A stretch of DNA of 64,000 bases. It comes from Rhodopseudomonas palustris (GTDB lineage Bacteria > Pseudomonadota > Alphaproteobacteria > Rhizobiales > Xanthobacteraceae). The notes under the pieces were generated by a model. It was not told the origin of the DNA and did not search any database. It saw only the letters and a list, made by a program, of their open reading frames with translations. Positions 59,869-64,000 of the stretch are shown here, in pieces; position 1 is the stretch's first letter, and each line of letters starts with the position of its first letter. Location of the stretch: assembly GCF_034479375.1 (NCBI RefSeq), contig NZ_CP140155.1:3100001-3164000 (forward strand), in the 5' to 3' direction. The position numbers and the translations under genes were made by a program.

Positions 59869-62800
59869 ATGGCCAAATCCCCCGATTCCCCGAACAAGCC
59901 TGGCGCGGCGAAAGCCAGATCGTCGTCCAAAGCCCCGAAATCCAAGGCGCATCGCCCCGACGTCAAGCCGATCGGGCCGGCGTTGGCGGAGCTGCTCAAC
60001 CCGGCGATCAATCGCGGCGACGCCGGGATGGGCTCGGGCACCGGGCTGCAGCAGCCGCCGGACAATTCACGCGACCGCCGCACCGGCGGCGAAGCCGCGG
60101 TGCATCGCGGCCGGGCGTCGACGGCGAAGGGGAGCGCATCGCAGATCAACAGCGCCGCACCCGCGGCTTCCCCCCCACCCCGCCCCTCCCCCGCAAGGGG
60201 GGAGGGAGAAGAGAGCACGGCCTCGCCGCAATCCTCCCCTCCCCCTCGCGAGGAGGGGTCAGGAGTGGGGGGCAACGGGCAAGGGTTTGGTCAAGGCTTC
60301 GCTGAAGCCCCGCAAGCGACCTACGGCACCGCCGCCACCATCCCGACGCTGGATCCGGAACTGGCGCGGCAGCTCGGGCTGCCGACCGAGGAGGACGACG
60401 CGGCCGCGATGGCGCGGCCGCCGCGCAACAAGATGGAGGCGCTCGGGGTGCAGGCCACCGCCGAGGCGCTGGAGGCGCTGATCCGCGAGGGGCGTCCGGA
60501 ATTCAAGGGCGACGACGGCAACGTCAAGCTGTGGGTGCCGCACCGGCCGCCGCGGCCGGAGAAATCCGAAGGCGGCGTGCGCTTCGTCATCAAGTCGGAC
60601 TACGAGCCGAAGGGCGACCAGCCGACCGCCATCAAGGAACTGGTCGAAGGCATCGCCCGCAACGATCGCACCCAGGTGCTGCTCGGCGTCACCGGCTCGG
60701 GCAAGACCTACACCATGGCCAAGGTGATCGAGGCGACGCAGCGCCCCGCGATCATCCTGGCGCCGAACAAGACGCTGGCGGCGCAGCTCTACGGCGAGTT
60801 CAAGAGCTTCTTCCCCGACAACGCCGTCGAGTATTTCGTCTCGTATTACGACTACTACCAGCCGGAAGCCTACGTCCCGCGCACCGACACCTATATCGAG
60901 AAGGACTCCTCGATCAACGAGCAGATCGACCGGATGCGGCATTCGGCGACGCGCGCGCTGCTGGAGCGCGACGACGTCATCATCGTCGCCTCGGTGTCGT
61001 GCATCTACGGTATCGGCTCGGTCGAGACCTACACGGCGATGACCTTCGCGCTGAAGAAGGGCGAGCGGATCGACCAGCGCGCGCTGATCGCCGATCTGGT
61101 GGCGCTGCAATACAAGCGCACGCAAGCCGACTTCACCCGCGGCACGTTTCGCGTGCGCGGCGACGTCATCGACATCTTCCCGGCGCACTACGAGGATCGC
61201 GCCTGGCGGGTGAAGATGTTCGGCGACGAGGTCGAAGCTATCGAGGAATTCGACCCGCTCACCGGCCACAAGCAGGACGAGCTGGAATTCGTCAAGATCT
61301 ACGCCAATTCGCACTATGTGACGCCGCGGCCGACGCTGATCCAGGCGATCAAGTCGATCAAGAGCGAGTTGAAATGGCGGCTCGACCAGTTGCACGCGCA
61401 GGGCCGCCTCTTGGAAGCGCAGCGGCTGGAGCAGCGCACCTCGTTCGACATCGAGATGATGGAAGCGACCGGAAGCTGCGCCGGCATCGAGAACTACTCG
61501 CGCTATCTCACCGGCCGCCGCCCCGGCGAGCCGCCGCCGACGCTGTTCGAATACGTGCCCGACAACGCGCTGGTGTTCGCCGACGAGAGCCACGTCACCG
61601 TGCCGCAGATCGGCGGCATGTTCAAAGGCGACTTCCGGCGCAAGGCGACGCTGGCCGAATACGGCTTCCGCTTGCCGTCCTGCATGGACAACCGGCCGCT
61701 GCGGTTCGAGGAATGGGACATGATGCGGCCGCAGAGCGTGGCCGTGTCGGCGACGCCGGCGGCGTGGGAGCTGAACGAATCGGGCGGCGTGTTCGTCGAA
61801 CAAGTCATCCGCCCGACCGGGCTGATCGATCCGCCGGTGGACATCCGCCCGGCGCGCACCCAGGTCGACGACCTCGTCGGCGAAGTCCGCGCCACCGCCA
61901 ATGCCGGCTATCGCAGCCTGATCACCGTGCTGACCAAGCGGATGGCCGAAGACCTCACCGAGTTCCTGCACGAGCAGGGAATCCGCGTGCGCTACATGCA
62001 TTCGGACATCGACACCATCGAGCGGATCGAGATCATCCGCGACCTGCGGCTCGGCGCGTTCGACGCGCTGGTCGGCATCAATCTGCTGCGCGAAGGCCTC
62101 GACATTCCGGAATGCGCGCTGGTGGCGATCCTCGACGCCGACAAGGAGGGCTTCCTGCGCAGCGAGACCTCGCTGATCCAGACCATCGGCCGCGCCGCGC
62201 GCAACGTCGACGGCAAGGTGATCCTCTATGCCGACCACGTCACCGGCTCGATGCAGCGCGCGATGGACGAGACCGGTCGCCGCCGCGAGAAGCAGATCGA
62301 ATACAACACCGCGCACGGCATCACCCCGGAGAGCATCAAGAAGTCGATCGGAGATATTCTCGGCTCGGTGTACGAGCGCGACCACGTGCTGGTCGAGATC
62401 GGCGACGGCAAGGGCTCGGGCTTCACCGACGACGCCGCGGTGATCGGGCACAATTTCGGGGCGGTGCTGGCCGACCTCGAAACCAGGATGCGCGAGGCCG
62501 CCGCCGACCTCAACTTCGAGGAAGCCGCGCGACTGCGCGACGAAGTCAAACGCCTGCGCGCGACCGAACTGGCGGTGAGCGACGACCCGACGGTGAAGCA
62601 GCGCGGCGTCGCCGCCAAGGCGGGGAGCTACAAGGGCGACAAACAGTTCGGCGCCTCCGCCAACCTGCCGAAACTCTCGACCGAACGCGGCGGCAACAAC
62701 ACCCCGCGCAGCAAGGTGCACAAACCCGACCTCGACGAAATGGGCATCGCCGGCTGGCACGAAGTCAAGAAAGTGCAGCGGAGCAAGCCGCGCAAACCGA

Positions 62801-62940
62801 CGCTCGACGAGATGGGCCCGGGCACCGAGAGCAGGATCTTCCAGCCGACCAACAGCCGCGAGTCGGGGCCGGAATTCGGCCCCGCCCCGCGCTCGAGCGG
62901 CGGGGCGCCGGGGCATCGGGGCGGGTGGAAGAAGAGGTAG
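59869..62940 (+). CDS. uvrB: Excinuclease ABC subunit B UvrB with long N- and C-terminal extensions
   Basis: A 1023-residue damage-recognition helicase-like subunit; most UvrB are ~670. The core begins near residue 240 with '[20 protein letters not shown]' and Walker A '[20 protein letters not shown]'. The beta-hairpin region is '[20 protein letters not shown]', and helicase motif VI is '[20 protein letters not shown]'. The UVR motif that binds UvrC is '[20 protein letters not shown]'. A ~235-residue N-terminal extension contains a repeat-derived segment (~100-145), and a ~95-residue basic tail follows the UVR motif. ATG 59869 follows a Met-rich-free leader. Confidence 0.96.
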   Translation: MAKSPDSPNKPGAAKARSSSKAPKSKAHRPDVKPIGPALAELLNPAINRGDAGMGSGTGLQQPPDNSRDRRTGGEAAVHRGRASTAKGSASQINSAAPAASPPPRPSPARGEGEESTASPQSSPPPREEGSGVGGNGQGFGQGFAEAPQATYGTAATIPTLDPELARQLGLPTEEDDAAAMARPPRNKMEALGVQATAEALEALIREGRPEFKGDDGNVKLWVPHRPPRPEKSEGGVRFVIKSDYEPKGDQPTAIKELVEGIARNDRTQVLLGVTGSGKTYTMAKVIEATQRPAIILAPNKTLAAQLYGEFKSFFPDNAVEYFVSYYDYYQPEAYVPRTDTYIEKDSSINEQIDRMRHSATRALLERDDVIIVASVSCIYGIGSVETYTAMTFALKKGERIDQRALIADLVALQYKRTQADFTRGTFRVRGDVIDIFPAHYEDRAWRVKMFGDEVEAIEEFDPLTGHKQDELEFVKIYANSHYVTPRPTLIQAIKSIKSELKWRLDQLHAQGRLLEAQRLEQRTSFDIEMMEATGSCAGIENYSRYLTGRRPGEPPPTLFEYVPDNALVFADESHVTVPQIGGMFKGDFRRKATLAEYGFRLPSCMDNRPLRFEEWDMMRPQSVAVSATPAAWELNESGGVFVEQVIRPTGLIDPPVDIRPARTQVDDLVGEVRATANAGYRSLITVLTKRMAEDLTEFLHEQGIRVRYMHSDIDTIERIEIIRDLRLGAFDALVGINLLREGLDIPECALVAILDADKEGFLRSETSLIQTIGRAARNVDGKVILYADHVTGSMQRAMDETGRRREKQIEYNTAHGITPESIKKSIGDILGSVYERDHVLVEIGDGKGSGFTDDAAVIGHNFGAVLADLETRMREAAADLNFEEAARLRDEVKRLRATELAVSDDPTVKQRGVAAKAGSYKGDKQFGASANLPKLSTERGGNNTPRSKVHKPDLDEMGIAGWHEVKKVQRSKPRKPTLDEMGPGTESRIFQPTNSRESGPEFGPAPRSSGGAPGHRGGWKKR
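60170..60290 (+). repeat. Repeat element inserted in frame within uvrB
   Basis: A GC-rich palindromic unit ('ccctcccccgcaagggggga' ... 'cctcccctccccctcgcgag' ... 'gaggggtcaggagtgggggg') adds ~40 Pro/Glu/Ser/Gly-rich residues (like '[14 protein letters not shown]') to the UvrB N-terminal extension. It resembles the inverted repeat at 49412-49555. No stop is introduced. Confidence 0.65.
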
Positions 62941-62982
62941 CTTGTCAAGCGAGGACTATGCACCCGTCTGACTCTATGCTTC

Positions 62983-63010
62983 ACTAATTGTATTTTAACA
63001 ATCAATTAGT
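62983..63010. promoter_or_regulatory. AT-rich inverted repeat between uvrB and the lipoprotein gene
   Basis: ACTAATTG (62983-62990) and CAATTAGT (63003-63010) are perfect 8-bp arms around 12 bases, ending 9 bp before the ATG at 63020. It is just next to the likely 'GGGG' ribosome site, so it may be an operator, a translational control hairpin or a weak terminator. Confidence 0.45.
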
Positions 63011-63019
63011 GGGGCATAG

Positions 63020-64000
63020 ATGAGTATCAACTTGAAATCATTTGCCTTTACGGCTGTTTTTTCGGGCGCTTGCGCTGGCTGTGTCGGCGGTCAAGTCGTT
63101 GAGGGATCGAACTCCGCGCCGCTGGATGAGGCGTTCGACGGCGCCTACATGGCCTATTTCCTGCCTAGGGGCGAGTTGACGGCAACGGCCAGCTACGATC
63201 CTCAGTCGGAAACGATAACCCTATCCTCGACCCCTAAAATCCTTCCTGACCTTAAACATCGGGAAAGCGTGCTGTACCGGCACAGCGATATGTCCAACGA
63301 CGAAGTCACAATCGAAATCGATCCGAACGGACTACTCAAATCGGTATCCACTACGACGACCGACCAAACAAAAGAGATCGTCAAGGCTGTGGCTGAAGTC
63401 GCACAACAGTTCAGCACTTTGCAAAGAGAAGTTCAGAAGGGCCAGTTCAGTACGTTCCTCGAGGCCCCCCTTGGGTCGAAGGAGACTCCGCCGCTTCCAC
63501 CACCACCGAACTGCCCCAAAGCTGCCGTTCAGGCAACGTTCGATCTGACGTATGGGAGCGCCGGGGACCATCACAAACCCACTAAACCACTCACACTGAA
63601 GGCGACCCCGGCAGTGGGCGACAGCAGACCGGAAAAGGAAAAGTCGAGCGAAACTTGCGAACTGAGCATCTCGATCACCGATGTGAATATCGGCAAGAAG
63701 GGTGCCATCCCGACCCAAGTGTCCCTGCCGGCGGCAGCTTACCCCGCGACAGCCCTCTATTACCAAGATCAACCGCGCATTTGTCCGACCAACGCGGTGT
63801 GCTTCCGGACAGCGACAGGCCGTGAACTGAAGATCTCCGCGAGCCTCACGCGTCCACGCGCAAAGACCCTGCCGGCTGAGACTGTGGAGACTGTCGTGGC
63901 TCCAGGGCCGCATCAAGGGGTGCTTTACTTCAACAGGCGAGCGTTCGTCAGCAATTCGACGACGGCAAGTTTCACCAACGGCATGCTCACGAAGTTGGTC
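63020..64000 (+). CDS. Putative lipoprotein of unknown function, 3' end cut by window edge
   Basis: An open frame of at least 327 residues from ATG 63020 to the window end. The N-terminus ('LKSFAFTAVFSGACAGCVGG') has a short signal with candidate lipobox cysteines in 'SGAC' and 'CAGC', so a lipid anchor is likely. The body has no recognised domain: 'EEIV'-type helices ('TKEIVKAVAEVAQQFSTLQR'), a Pro-rich linker ('PPLPPPPNCP') and beta-rich parts with paired cysteines ('RICPTNAVCFRT'). It has lower GC and looser codon use than neighbours, suggesting later acquisition. Confidence 0.75.
   Translation, partial: MSINLKSFAFTAVFSGACAGCVGGQVVEGSNSAPLDEAFDGAYMAYFLPRGELTATASYDPQSETITLSSTPKILPDLKHRESVLYRHSDMSNDEVTIEIDPNGLLKSVSTTTTDQTKEIVKAVAEVAQQFSTLQREVQKGQFSTFLEAPLGSKETPPLPPPPNCPKAAVQATFDLTYGSAGDHHKPTKPLTLKATPAVGDSRPEKEKSSETCELSISITDVNIGKKGAIPTQVSLPAAAYPATALYYQDQPRICPTNAVCFRTATGRELKISASLTRPRAKTLPAETVETVVAPGPHQGVLYFNRRAFVSNSTTASFTNGMLTKLV

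Noticed and set aside
60259..62916. 885-codon minus-strand frame opposite uvrB
   Set aside because: Antisense shadow of a clearly functional uvrB; no recognisable motif, composition dominated by Arg, Val, Asp and Leu from complementary codons.

Overview
The window is about 64 kb of GC-rich alphaproteobacterial chromosome. Housekeeping neighbours (rpoD, dnaG, yqeY, carA, uvrB, mnmA), a PmtA-type methyltransferase, flagellar fliK-flgD and many short palindromic intergenic repeats point to the Bradyrhizobium/Rhodopseudomonas/Nitrobacter group, most like Rhodopseudomonas. This placement is inference from gene content and style; no search was run. No rRNA or CRISPR array is visible; there is one complete tRNA.

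Positions 1-9505 hold a catabolic block. A minus-strand run goes from a PLP-dependent cysteine-synthase-fold enzyme (8911) through an M20 amidohydrolase, a glyoxalase-fold protein, an MDR oxidoreductase and a PaaI-type thioesterase to a peptide ABC transporter (binding protein, two permeases, and an ATPase cut by the window edge). An Lrp/AsnC regulator is divergent from the first gene. Right after it lies a decayed serine recombinase whose last codons are made by a displaced copy of the 3' part of a tRNA.

Positions 10277-28971 form an 18.7-kb island. It is bounded by 45-bp perfect direct repeats equal to the tRNA-Met(CAT) 3' end (anticodon loop to CCA), at 10232-10276 and 28972-29016, with the intact tRNA on the right. 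Nearly all its genes run leftward. They are a broken class III aminotransferase, a LysR regulator, a LamB/YcsF (PxpA) protein, an acetoacetate-decarboxylase-like protein, a complete six-component toluene/alkene-type soluble diiron monooxygenase (order A-B-D-E-F-C), a short biotin carrier, a biotin carboxylase, PxpB and PxpC (AHS1/AHS2, the carboxyltransferase halves of urea-carboxylase-like enzymes), a TorT-like binding protein with an RbsA/RbsC-type ABC transporter, and a 4-oxalocrotonate-tautomerase-like protein. This coupling of a multicomponent monooxygenase to a split biotin-dependent carboxylase/oxoprolinase module and a dedicated importer is the most interesting content. I propose catabolism of an imported cyclic compound, perhaps a lactam or N-heterocycle; the substrate is unknown. 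The right end of the island has transposase debris.

Positions 29050-41400 are core genome: a secreted small protein, PmtA, MnmA, FliK-FlgD, a lytic transglycosylase, a PfpI protease-like protein, a cupin, a KAS III-like enzyme and a membrane diguanylate cyclase. Two long non-coding, repeat-like stretches lie at 36208-36987 and 40646-41604. At 41600-43400 an AT-richer block holds an HTH-ParA ATPase, a small partner and a DUF3606 gene. A RelE-type toxin without a normal start codon follows its antitoxin at 44114-44686.

Positions 44760-64000 hold rpoD, dnaG (zinc ligands replaced), small hypotheticals, a GGCT-like protein, a transglutaminase, an N-formylglutamate-amidohydrolase-like protein, a LysE exporter, a DUF2189 membrane protein, yqeY, an alpha/beta hydrolase, carA, two glutathione S-transferases, an oversized uvrB with an in-frame repeat insertion, and the start of a lipoprotein gene cut by the window end.
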